Shown piece after piece: positions 38,336 through 51,000 of a DNA stretch of 64,000 bases (position 1 is the first letter of the stretch; every line of letters begins with the position of its first letter). A model generated the notes under the pieces. The model worked only from the letters and a program-made list of their open reading frames with translations, was not told the DNA's origin and did not search any database. Location of the stretch: assembly GCA_038373865.1 (NCBI GenBank), contig JAXGGA010003421.1, positions 38,959 to 102,958 on the forward strand, given 5' to 3'. Source of the stretch: Uloborus plumipes. Taxonomy: Eukaryota; Arthropoda; Arachnida; Araneae; Uloboridae. Both the position numbers and the translations under genes were made by a program.

Positions 38336-39052
38336 TTTCTTTCTGCAACACTAGAATATTCTTCAATAAAAAATATATATGCAACCCTCTTACAGTAACA
38401 CAAGGTGTTTATATTTTTAAAAATGTTTACATTAATACTATAGATTCATAGTTTTTTGCTTCTGCTGGATGTTTTATTTTTTTTCTGCGACAATGTCGTC
38501 GTGTCGGCAGCTTTCTGCCATGGGGTAACTAACTAGATACATCTCTATTTCAAGGTACTATGCATTGAAGCAATGTGTAATAAAAAACAGAGTAAATCAG
38601 TTTTGTTGTAAAAGCAACGGAAATGCTAATTGTCTCCTTAATTTCTTCCGAAAGAGGAGAAAAATATGTTAAAAATGATCCTATACTTGTATTGTTTGAC
38701 AAAGTATTGATTAAATTATCCTGTTCCCACCAAAAAAAAAACATTGAGAAATAATATTTCTGATTTTTTAAGATAATGTTTACATGCTCATGTCAATAAT
38801 ACACGCATATTTACTAAAACTACTATAAAAAAAAATTCTATTAACTTAAAAATCTAATGTGCCAGTGCCTTATAATGTAAATCATAAAAAGAAAATACCA
38901 TATTTACTTGCATATAGGTCACCTTTTTTTTCTTAATAAAATGTTGATGTTTAAATCCCACTGCAACTACTATGCAATGAAATTTTCCATGAATTCAGTA
39001 TTGTCTTTTATAACATTGGTGTTTAACTGTTACAGCTTATTACTCCAGTAAA

Positions 39053-42000
39053 ATGCTTCATATGACATCAAAAGTAGATGATGAACTCTTTGGAATTATT
39101 GAAAATCCATCTACTTCTGTAGATGCCAAATATAAAGGATGGGAGCTGATTTTGGGTGAGTATGTTATAATTTAAAGTCAAATTTTCAAGACAACTTACT
39201 TTGTTGTAAATCTGTATCTAATAATTTATTTTCATTTTAGAAATTCAGTTTTGTTTGAAATCCAATTGTGCCCAATCATGTTGAATTAAGCCGATATGAT
39301 GATTTGATTGTTCTATAGTACAGTAAAAATTTTGATCATAATTTATGAAAGTAGTGAAACTAGTGTATTTATTATTTATTACTCTAATAAAATGATAGAG
39401 CAAATAAAAGGAATTCAGCAAGATCCTAAATTTAGCAAGATGAATCAGCATGACTGAGGATTTTTAAATATGATGTGCTATAAAAACATGCATGTGACTC
39501 AAAGTTATCCTGACTGTCTCAGATATATGTTAAATGGAGGAAGCGAACAGATTCAGGGGTGATTGAAACATTAACAATAAAATTTGAATGAAATATTTTT
39601 TTCTGTGCAGGGCCATTCCACGGAAAAGGGTACTTTTTGTTCCGCACATGGCGCTTTATATATTTCATTAAAAATAATAATTTAAAAGAGTATTGGGCAA
39701 AATTTTTATGGCTTAAAAAATCACACACGTTTGTGTAATTTCTTCAGTAAGAAATTTCATCATTACCTTTTAAAATTATTTTAATGGAATACATGAGCTG
39801 TCATGTTGCAGGACATAATGGCAACTTTTGTGTGGCTTGTACATTTTTTCTTACAATGGTTCAAATTATTATTTCTCAAGAAATGAGATGTGTTTCATTT
39901 GCATTGGATTCTTAGCTTTCAAAAACTACAGTTTGTTTCTTTGTTGTTATATTAATAGGTTAAAAATATTTACTAATTCATGCAGCCCATTACAAGTGGT
40001 TGGCTTTGAATGTTCGGCATGCGACACATTCAAATGCATTAAATTTTGATTAACAAAATTATGAAATAAAAATATGACTATGTCTGGAATTTCTTTGCAA
40101 CAAAAGTAAAGATTAACAAATATGCTTATTCCTGTTTAGTTAAAATATCAAGATCTATAACAATATGTTGTTGAAATTATCACGTCTTGGTTGTCCCACA
40201 CATAACGGTGGAATGACCCTATACACATGATTTACGTTGCTCTTAGAAAATGGCTCCTGAAGTCCAGACCTCCGTGGACCCCCTCCTGAATATTTACTAA
40301 CTTCGCAGGATCCCCCCCCCCCCCACCCTTTCTCACGTAAAAAGAAAGAGAAAAAAAACTTGATTTGATACATTAAATATTTTTTTGCAAAATGTTTGCA
40401 CGTTTATTTCATGTACACAAAAGTAATAAATGTGTATCTTTTTAACTTATTTCTATTTCCCACACTGACTTTTGAAAGATTAAAGAATCTAACACTCTTT
40501 TTTAAACCAAAATAAAGCTAAATATAGCTTGTTATTAGCAATATTTAGCTTCAGGTTCGTCGCTTAGGTCAAGAGATCAAAAAATTATGTTCTGCATTAG
40601 ATTTTAGAAATACAATGTCAAATATTTACCATCCATACTAAAATATAGTATACTATACAAGATACTGTTTAAGAAATAGAAATATGTGTCAAAATTGAAG
40701 GTTCTGGAGCTTTGGTTGTGCCTTGCTTATTCATAAACAAGAACTTTTTTTATGTTTCGTAAATGTACGTTTGTCTTAAATTAAAATATTGTTACTCTTA
40801 CTTGTCCTTCAATTTTAATTGTTTTTTACGTTTTAGCAAGATAGTACCGTGAACCCCCTGGCATGAGCTCGCGGACCCCTGGGGGTCTGCAGACCACACT
40901 TTGGAAAACTCTGTACTAAAGCATTTACTTACAGATATATTCAAAATGACATTTCATACGTAATATTTCCAAGTTATTTTAATTAATTTTTTAGCAATGA
41001 CAAATTGCTGCATGTTTCCTTTTGGACCTCAGATGTCATGTAGTACTTCTTTCAAATTGGCAGTCTGCCAACGGTGCTCACCACCCTGTTCTGCTAACGA
41101 TGCGCCCATGCATTTGCCATGTGGTACAAGATGGCGAGCCGGAACTGTTCAGCCAGCCCTCCTGCTGGTGTGCTCCATCTGGTGCAATTCTGCCTCTGGT
41201 CCTTGACAGAGCATGTGAAGTAGATAGTGGCCCCCACATCCTACACAGACATGATCATCTACATATACGGACGCCTACACACACACACACATAAACGCAC
41301 GAAATATTGCAATTCGTCATTGGGAAAAGCAGAATTTTAATTTAAGATGTCAAAATTCAAATTTTTTTTTCTTTTATTTTCTGATTAGAATTTTAATTTC
41401 AGATTTTAATAACTAATACTAATAACTTTGATGATTTTAATAATTTTTCTCAGTAATTTGTTTTTGCTGATGAATGTTTATATTTCAGGTCTTACTGCAA
41501 CCAATGATGGTCTAAGTCACGTGATAACCTCACAGAAATACATCCCATTTATTTTATCATATGTACGACAAAAGGAAGCAAGTAAAGATTGTGTTCATCT
41601 TGCATACAAATGTCTAATAAGTATATCAACTAAAGAACAAGGTGCCAATGCAATACTAAATGCGGAAAAAGACTTCATTTCATATTTAATTAATAATATT
41701 TCAAATAGTGCAGATTTTATTGAGGCCAAGTGTTACATTCTGTCTAACATGTCATCCCATTCTAGCTTAGTAGAGGATATTGCGAAGTGTATCTGTTCCT
41801 CTGAAAGTGCATTAAACAATATGAAGAAATTATTTTTTAGCCTTGAAAGTTCTGAAAGAAAAAAATATGATTTCTTGGCTTTAGTATTTGCTAATATTAT
41901 GCGCTGCCCTACTTGTAGGAGGTTTGTATTGCTTATAATTATATTTATCTATATCTATAAAAATGAGTGTATGTTTGTTTGTATACTTGCAGGGCCGCCG

Positions 42001-45000
42001 CTACCAACGATGGGGCCCGGTACCAATTTTAATGCCGGGCCCCCATGCACCCCCCCCCCCCCCCCCCCAATTGCATATTTTCATGCCATCGTTTCAGCAC
42101 ATTTGCAATTGTAAAAAAAATAAAGGAGAAAAAAAAATCGGAAAAACTTTTTTTTTAGTTACGAAAGTATGCATCTGATTTTATTTTCACGTTTTTTGTA
42201 TATCACCAGATGATTTTAAAAAGCCGTACATTTTCCTTTTCGCAAGCGTGTTTCATTCATTAGTGTTTGTACTAGCAATTGCTTCATATTGAGAATCGGC
42301 AATAGAAAGCGAGATTTTTTTTTTTTAATGAAATTATTGACACTATTACTGGAAAAACATGTTCATAACCTTACGGGCCCCCCAAAGCTCCGGGCCCGGG
42401 TACTAGAGGTCCAGTATTCCCCCCCCAAACGGCGGCCCTGTATACTTGTTTTCTATACAAATCCACAGTTTGCGTCAGATTTTCATCAAACTTGACACAG
42501 AGGTTCCTTGATTCCCTAGAATTCTCATAGGCGGGGTCTTGAAATTTTAAAAAATCTAAAAAGCTCAAATACAAGTTTTTTGTCAAAAAATGACCCTTTT
42601 ATAGGAATCCTAGCCTATTATTAGGCCTATTTTTTTAATTGACGTAAGCCTTTAGGTTACAAATTTATGGTATTTAAATATTAGCATTTTCCAACAAAGA
42701 TCAAAACTAAAACAATGAATTTTCATTTCAAGGCTCACGTATTTCATTTTAGCATGAAATAAGTCAAAAACAATTATAATTCATATTCTCATTTGGCACA
42801 AAATATGTATGATACAGAAAATTTTTTTCTTATCCTCCTATCAGAGGAATTATGCAAAGACATGGATTAAAAGCCTTATACATGTTTTGCTTTTAGCTGA
42901 TGCTATTTTGCTGTGAACTTTCACAGCAAAAGCTTAATTTTGCACAAAGCTTAATTTCGTGTGATAATTAAGTTCTTTTGGGAGTTTGTACCTAGAACTT
43001 TTTGTACAACCATGTGGACTGAATTCAACCAAATAAGAGGTATGTTGCAATAATAAAATGGCCTTTGAAATCAGAAAATGCTACCCGTCAAATTGAACCA
43101 TAGACAACATGCCAGTGGATGCGGCAAAACACAGACAACCTGTATCTTTAATTTTCATATTTTGGTGAGACTATTTTTCTGTAAACATTTAACTTTCTGT
43201 AATATTTTCCTTTTTTCAAAGTTTGTACCTAAGAGACAGATTGATACAAATTTTTATATACCCAAATAAGAATAGAATTCTTCCAATTTTTTTTTTCTTT
43301 TCTGAATGCTATGTTGTATTAATACGCACCTGGGCAATGCCGTGTATAAAGCTAGTTATTAATAAACTTGTATAGCTTAAATGAAAAATATATATTTGGT
43401 TAGATAGATTGAGTCGATAGAGGCAAGCACCGGTATAGGGAAAACTAATTTATGATTCTGCTTGGAAGATATTTCATTTTCATGAAATGGGAGAATATAA
43501 ATACAAAAAGAAAAAGATATCTTTAGAGAAATTAAAAATTAACTGATTATATTTGTTTTCAAAATTAACAAACTTTAAGGTACAGAATGATGTCATTAAC
43601 TGCAATATAATTGTTGCATTGTTAATTTTGGAATATTTTGATGTATGCATATCCAAGATTGTCTTCCATATTATTTTCAATCAACTATATGTTAGTTATC
43701 CAGAAGCCAACAAATGCAATTCAGAGTAACAAAAATTTAAAATTAGTTAGTTGAAAAGCAATTTAAGTTATCATTGCCTATTAAATCAACATCTATCAAT
43801 GTTTTTTTCTTACAGACACTTTTGTGTGTTTTATTTTTCAAGTATCAATGAATTGGATTTAATGTTTTTTTTTTCTTCACAAATTTTTTAAATATCTCAA
43901 AACTAGTGATGTATAGTTCTTGGTCTCATGTGTCTTCAACTAAGATTGTTTAGTTTGGAACTTGTACAGAACTTTATGCCTATTTTTTGTTCTATTTAAA
44001 TCCTTGAATTTAAAATCCTTCGTCTCTTTCTTTTCAGAATTATTTTAGAAGACAAAAATTTTATGGACAGCATTTTTTCATGCTTCAATGCTTCCGAATC
44101 AGAAGTGAGACGTATTGGTGCAGCTTTGGTTCTCCGAAATTGTTGCCTTGAGCTATGTAAGTCCATGCTACTGGAAAGTACTTGCATATAAATTAGTTTA
44201 TTGTAAATTATTTTTATTGCTTTCTACTTCTTTATTACATTATTTCTCTTTTTTATTAGATTATTTTCCTTTCATCAATCATTAGCACAGAGTTATTATT
44301 TAAATTTACATTTCAAAATTTGGTGATATACTTAATACACAGATATGTTTTAGTTTTAACTGAAGCATACTTTATCTCTAGGGTAGATCAGGGCACGGTT
44401 ACGCAGTGCCATTTTTTCAAAATGTGTTATAATTGGTGTGTCACCAATTGTCTACTTGTGAGAGTACTTGCTAGTCCCTAGCAAGTACTCTCACAAGTTT
44501 TTAAGCTTTTATCAAGCTTTGGTATAGCATATGGGAAGGATAACCCATTTTCTGCCAACTTGAGTAAATTTTGTGTTGAACTTATTGAAGCTTATTGTGA
44601 ACTAAGAATGCTTAGATAAAAATAAACAAATACATGGATATTAACAGAACTTTATCCTTGTTTCAGAATAGTATTCGTATGACCAAAAATGTTATTACAT
44701 TTCATAGCACGTTAAAATAAATCCGAACAAGTCGACGCGGCTTGTTTACGCAAGTTCTTGCTGCTAAAACATGCTGTTGAAGCTTATATGCACCGTACTT
44801 TGTCAAACTTTTTTGGTAGTTTCAGGCTATTTAGTTTTGCAAATCATCACTTAAGGTTTAAATATATTGAGTAAGATATTCGTTTCTAGTAGCTTACAGT
44901 CATAGTTATGTCTTCATGTCTATTCGGCTTTAATGTTATAGACTATTCTGCCCATTATAAATGTTCTTTATTTTATAGATGGTAAGACATTATGTTCAAA

Positions 45001-48000
45001 CAACTAACATTACTAAGTTAGATGCCAAAAAAATTAAATATGTCGCTTTGTAAGTGAGACTGGGTCAATGAGTGAGGCTGCATAAACGTGTGCCAGGTAC
45101 GAGGCACGTTTACTCAGCAGACATTGACCTAAAATTATTTTTTTAATGCTTAAATGCTCAAACAAGGCAAAAACTGAATGCACAAACTTCAACTTTATTA
45201 ATTGCTTTATTAGACCATAACGTTTAAAATTTCCTAAATTGAAACATAAAAACTAGAAAATTCATTGAAAAAAATCCGCTTAAACTTGCCCTGGTCTACC
45301 CTAATCCAAATTTCTGACTTGTTTAGAGCAGTTATCATGTAATTGCTGGCTGAATAAATATTTAACACTGTTAGGCGTTGTATCTTTGCTCATGGTTTTC
45401 ATTTTGTTTACCCTAAGCTGTTTTCTTAAGCTAATATGCATGAATAATATTGAAAAGAAAACTTTTTGTGCGTTATTATGATGCATAATGAGTGTTGCAA
45501 TGATTAATGCTTCATCACTCATTGTCAATGCGCTTTATCTATATTCTTTGTAGTATTTCAACAGCTGCCATCAATCATAGTTTCATTTACTATTTAGAAA
45601 AGGACACAGTACAGTTGACTTAGTCCTGTACTTCGCCCAAACCATCAGAGACTCCCAGAATTCTAAACCTACTCACCATACAGTTGCTGCACTGTTAGAC
45701 CTTACAAAGGCCTTTGACAGGGTATGGATTAACAAGCTTATTATTAAACTTCACGACTTGTTCAATCTTCGAGGTAATACCTTTCATGGATATCTGATTA
45801 TCTTCACCACAGGCAGATTAGAGTAAAAGTCAATAAATCACTTTCAGATATCTATAAACTAGGTCAAGGAGTGCCTCAAGGTACTGTTCTGAGCCCAACT
45901 CTATTTAATTTATATATGACTGATGCCGAAAAAATAATCTCCCCTGGAACTAATATAGGCATGTTCGCCGATGACATCGCAATTTGGAGCTTGGGCACTG
46001 TTATTCACGAACTGGAGTCTAAAGTCAATAACACGTTGAATTCCCTGTCCAGCTTTGCAGCTGATCATAAACTTTGCTTCAATCCCTCCAAATCAATAGC
46101 AACCTTCTTTACTACTGATAAACACCTATACAGCTACCAACCAAGTATTCTATATGAGGGTCAATACTTAACTTACGAAAAACATCCTAAATACTTAGGA
46201 TTCATATTAGATCCTGAATTCACCAGCAACAAGCACATCGAATACATCACCCTGAAGGCTAGGAAGAGGCTTACCATCATGAAATACATCGCTGGAAGAG
46301 ACTGGGGGGCTGAAGCAGCTACTCTCAGAGCAACTTATAATGCCCTTATTAGGCCTGTACTGAAATTCGGCTTTCCCATCTACTGTTGTGCATCTGACAC
46401 TAATTTGAAAAAGTTAGAACAAGTTCAGCTAAGCGCAGCCCGTATTGTTACTGGACTTACACGCAGCTGCCCAACAAATATAGTACTCTTTGAGGCAGAT
46501 CTTCAACCGCTACAACTCAGAAGAAAAGTTAGCCTCACGAAATATTACAATAAGGTTTCCAGCTATGGCAACCAAAACAACACTTCAAGATACCTAAACA
46601 CATGGAAAAGCAATCAAAGACTGAAGAAAAACAGCCCTTTCAGCCAAGTATCATCACTACAACTATTTGCACCAAGAAGTAGAGCCTCATTCCCTCCATT
46701 TCAGCTTAAGCCCATCAGAAGAGCTCACTAGAGTCCACTTTTACCTTAATTTCACAGATCCAATTACTAAAAACGACTTCATTCCTGACCATCTCAAACA
46801 ACTGGCTTTAGAAATTATTAACAATATTCCTAAAACAGACATTAAGATCTACACAGATGGCAGTATTATTGACATTTCAGCAGGGAGCGGAATTTACATT
46901 GAAACACCAGAACGTAAATTATCTTTTTACCAACGCAACCCTAACTTCTGCTCAGTATTCAGAAGTGAACTTCTTGCAATTGAAGCTGGGCTTGAGGCAA
47001 TCTCTGAGGAGAACAACTTTGGAGATGTTTGGATTTTAACAGATAGCCGTAGTGCTCTGCAACACCTTAAGGATCAACTACATATTGGTGACCACACAAG
47101 TACCTCCATCTATAACAAGCTAAAATCCATCTCACAACACCACGAAATACATCTGCACTGGATTCCATCACATGTGGATATTCAAGGCAATGAATTGGCA
47201 GATAGACTTGCTAAGGAGGGCTGCAAACAACAGACTCCCACCTCAACTAAACTCACATATCACGAAATCTGTTCTATAAAGAAAGCCGAAATTATGAAGG
47301 AATGGCTAGTGCCTCCATACAGCAACTGGTACTCTTCAATCAATCCAGGCTTCTTTCTCGCCTTTTCAGGAGACAGAACATACTACACCTGCCTAACACG
47401 TCTGGCCAGTGGCCATATCAGAACCTTAAAATACACAGATGGCGAGAAAACGTTTCCCCAGTGTACCAAATGCCACCAACACCGATCCTCCCCCAAACAC
47501 ATTTTGGACTGTCTCGGAATTTCCAGAGAGGATGTTTACTCGTCTCCTCTGCTGGTTGCGGACTTCCTCAGGGTCAACGGTTTACTTGAGCTGATCTGAC
47601 TACGTCAGACCAGTTAGGAGATAAGTAGAAGAAGAGGAAAAAGACTATGTTTCATTATCTTTTTTATATTTCTACTCTGCGAGCTTAAGTTAAAAACAGC
47701 AGAGCAGAAAGAAAGAATTGCCAAAACAGGAAAAGATTAAAACTTGAATTATACTATATTCACCTTGTGGTAACTTTCACCAATGTAAAAGTAGGGGGCA
47801 GTTATACTTTGTCTTTAAGAGCCATAATCTTTTGTGGAATGAAGTTTTTTTTTTTTTTTTTTTCAAAAAAATCTCTTTCTCTCAATTAAAAAAAAATCTC
47901 AGATTTTTCTCCCCCATATTTTTCCTCTATTGGGAACCCTGTTTGAAACATGGAGTTATTGAAGATTTCACTATTCTAATGTACACTCAAAATGTTCAGT

Positions 48001-51000
48001 TTAACTGCTTTACAATGACATTAATTTAGTTATCATTACGGCTGTTGTTCTATTATTCTTATTGACAGTGGTACAAAGTAATTCCTTTTATTTTTTAGCT
48101 CACCATGAGAAGTTATTGACTGTTTCTGACATCCTTCCAACCATTTTACTTCCACTTATGGGGCCTGAAGAGTACGAAGAAGAAGAAATGGATAAATTGC
48201 CTCAAGAATGCCAGTATTTAGAAGATTCCAAAGAGAGAGACAAAAGTCCTTATGTTCGCAGAATTTTAGTTCAAGTCCTAATCTTGGTATATCATTTTAC
48301 TTTTCTTTAAAATTTTCCACTTTAAATTCTTTGTAACGTTAAAGATTGTTGTTCATTTTTTAAAAATATTTCATTGATTTTTAAAAAGTGCCAGTTTTGT
48401 TCTTCCTCCAGCTAGTGGCATAATGTTTTTATTTTGGAGGTCATATTACTAAGCGTAGCCCCCTCCCCTCTCCACTTTGTTTTTTGTAATCTAAAGTTTT
48501 TGGAGGAGGGAGTATCAGTGCCACATTTTCAATTTTTCCGATGTGGGGTATGTCAAAGACTTAATACTATTGCCCTTTTCATCTTCCAACAGGATTCTAC
48601 ATAAAGTTTTATTTATTTATTTTTAAATGCAGAAAAGGGGCGAATTAATTAAAACGTAAAGTAAGTTAAATACAGAGAACCTATTTATGTGCAGCAAAAT
48701 TGATACTTGGTTATATGGAAGCAAAATAGATACTAAAATGTAAAAACATCAATAAAATATCTTTGGTTCAGTCGGATAACAAACAGAAACAGGGAGCGTT
48801 GGTGGAAGTCTCCCAAAAGAAATTCAAAATTGAAGCTGTAAAAAAGCTCTTTTTATTATTTTTTCGAGGTATAAAGAGAAAGAAGAGAGATGTGTATGGA
48901 GTGCCGAGAGAGGAGCAGTCGGTAAGAAATTTTCCAAGTTGAAGTAAAACATTGTAGTTTTTGGTAAAGATAGAGTATAGGGTGTAGCATATGTAATATA
49001 TTACATTACTACGGAATGAACAGCATCTAAGCTAGTAGAAAACCAAACCTCAACTCTTTATTAAACCATTAAACTACATTCTTGAGATTTACTGTTGCCA
49101 CTCAGCTTGTAATAATACTACATCCCTTTCTTTCTTTTTTTTTTTTAAACTGAAACAAAACAAAATTTTGAAATAAAATAAATAAACACTTATATACAGT
49201 TCTCTACTTAAAAATATAGTCACTATGCCAATGAGGTTTTTTCTTTTGTCGTTGTGGTCTTGGCGCGTTTGATGAATGCTCATCTGTTATCTCACTTTCT
49301 TCATTTTCATTTTCCTCTCCTATATCAACAGCAATTTTCAAGTTTTTGTCCTCTGCATTGCTGAAATATTTCTTAACATGTGTTATGTTTCTTCTATAGC
49401 AAACTCCATTTGGATCTTCAATAGTAACAGCATTTCCTTCTCTTCCAACGACAGCTATTGGTATAGGTTTAAATGGTGTTGTCAGTTTATTTTGCTTCTG
49501 TTGCTTCATTAATACAATGTCACCGGGATTAATGTTGCTCTCTTTAACTTTGCGCTCCTGGTCTGCATACTGTCTTCCTTTATCTTTAATAAATTTATCT
49601 CTATCTCTGATTTCTTCATCTGTGAACTTCGCTGTGTTTTCTTTTACATCAGGTAACTTACTTCTTAATTTTCTTCCAAACATTAATTCTCCAGGAGGAA
49701 TACCGGTAGTAGAATGTGGTGTGATGCGATACGCAAATAGAAATTCTTGCAATTCTGTTCTCCAGTTATTTCCTGTTGCATGAGCAATTCTCAGTCTTTT
49801 CAGAATTGTTCTGTTCTGTCTTTCAACTTGACCATTTGCTTGAGGCCACAAAGGAGTTGAATAATGATGCGTAACACCCCTTTCTCGTAAAAATTTCTTA
49901 CGATCTTTTCTTCCTCTCGAATTCTCTTTGGCGCTTTACAAACTTTTGCAAAATGTCTGAAAAGTCCACAGTTCAGGCATTTCTTTCCTTTGGCTGGACA
50001 GTTAAGCGATTTTGAAATATGACCCTCTTTTCCACATTTCCAACAAATTAAGTTATTCTTTTCACGAAAATTAGCCATTTTCTTTTGCGTTAAACTTATT
50101 TTCAATCTATTAAGGTGCTCTTCTGCCGATGAAATATTTTCTGTAAGGTGTTCTTCTGGCGATGAAATATTTTCTATAGCAGCTGACTCCAAACGGGACT
50201 GTTCATACGAACGACATAAAGCTTCAGCTCTTTCTAAAGATAACGCATCTCCTTCATCTATCAATTTAATTCTCAGTTCTTTATACGGGCATTTCACAAT
50301 AATTTGATGTCAAATATGTCGTTCAATTTCACTTTTTACGAATCCGCATAAAACTGCTTGTTGACGAAGTCGAATTATAAATGAATCCATGCTTTCATTT
50401 TCTCTTGGCGACATATTTCTAAATTTTAAACTTTCGAACACTTCATTTCCAGAAACAGCGAACTTCCTTGTTAACATAGAAACAGTCGTCTTATATTCAT
50501 CTGCCGGTTCAAATTCATCTTCTTCAAGTGGTATTAACGTGTCAAAAATATCTTGAACATCTGTTCCAGCATAATGTAATAAACACGCTTTCTTACGATG
50601 AACATTTGTTATACCTTTGGCGACAATAAACAGTTCAAAGGATCTCAGCCATTTTGTCCATCTGATCGCTCTCGTACTTCTATCTCCAAACGGTTGAAAT
50701 TTCTGAACATCTTCGTTCAATCTATCCATTTCTTGTAAAATTAACTTGTGTTTAGTCTTTTTCTCAAATTATTTTTTTTTAACTCGTCGCCAAAATGTAG
50801 CATATGTAATATATTACATTACTACGGAATGAACAGCATCTAAGCTAGTAGAAAACCAAACCTCAACTCTTTATTAAACCATTAAACTACATTCTTGAGA
50901 TTTACTGTTGCCACTCAGCTTGTAACAATACTACATAGGGTAGATTAGGGTTCCCTCCGAGCCTTTTTCAAATTTGAAGTGAATTTTATTCTCTCTTTGC

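Larger units (their letters stand above)
45601..47630 (+). mobile_element. 5'-truncated non-LTR retrotransposon (I/Jockey-type LINE)
   Basis: Fragments of one ORF2 are visible: the RT palm with LLDLTKAFDRVW (about 45690-45730), GVPQGTVLSPTLFN (about 45870) and the catalytic FADD (about 45967). RNase H follows with YTDGS, SELLAIEAGL, TDSRSAL and the WIPSH...GNELADRLA block. The order RT then RNase H is typical of I/Jockey-type LINEs. Two frameshifts (near 45780, and between 46680 and 46730) break the frame; the endonuclease and 5' part are missing. The 3' end is a GAAGAAGAGGAAAAA-like tail. I could not define a target duplication. Confidence 0.88.
48983..50935 (-). mobile_element. Ty3/gypsy-type LTR retrotransposon, internally deleted
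   Basis: Two 140-bp LTRs (TGTAGCATATG...AATACTACA) flank an 1.67-kb interior, with a 5-bp duplication TAGGG outside (48978-48982 and 50936-50940). On the minus strand a putative primer-binding site TGGCGACGAGTT lies just inside the 5' LTR, and a polypurine tract (AAAGAAAGAAAGGGA) precedes the 3' LTR. Gag and the integrase C-terminal part remain. Protease, reverse transcriptase, RNase H and most of integrase are missing. It lies in HGH1 intron 4. Confidence 0.93.

Noticed and set aside
40997..41294. Overlapping Cys/Pro-rich plus-strand frames
   Set aside because: GC-richer repeat-like block ending in a CA microsatellite; no splice signals or family features; it lies in an HGH1 intron.
41922..42114. 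Extension of HGH1 exon 2 past position 41921
   Set aside because: Crosses a good donor (AG|GTTTGT) and runs into Helitron and hAT MITE DNA; the spliced frame joins exon 44038 and matches the family.
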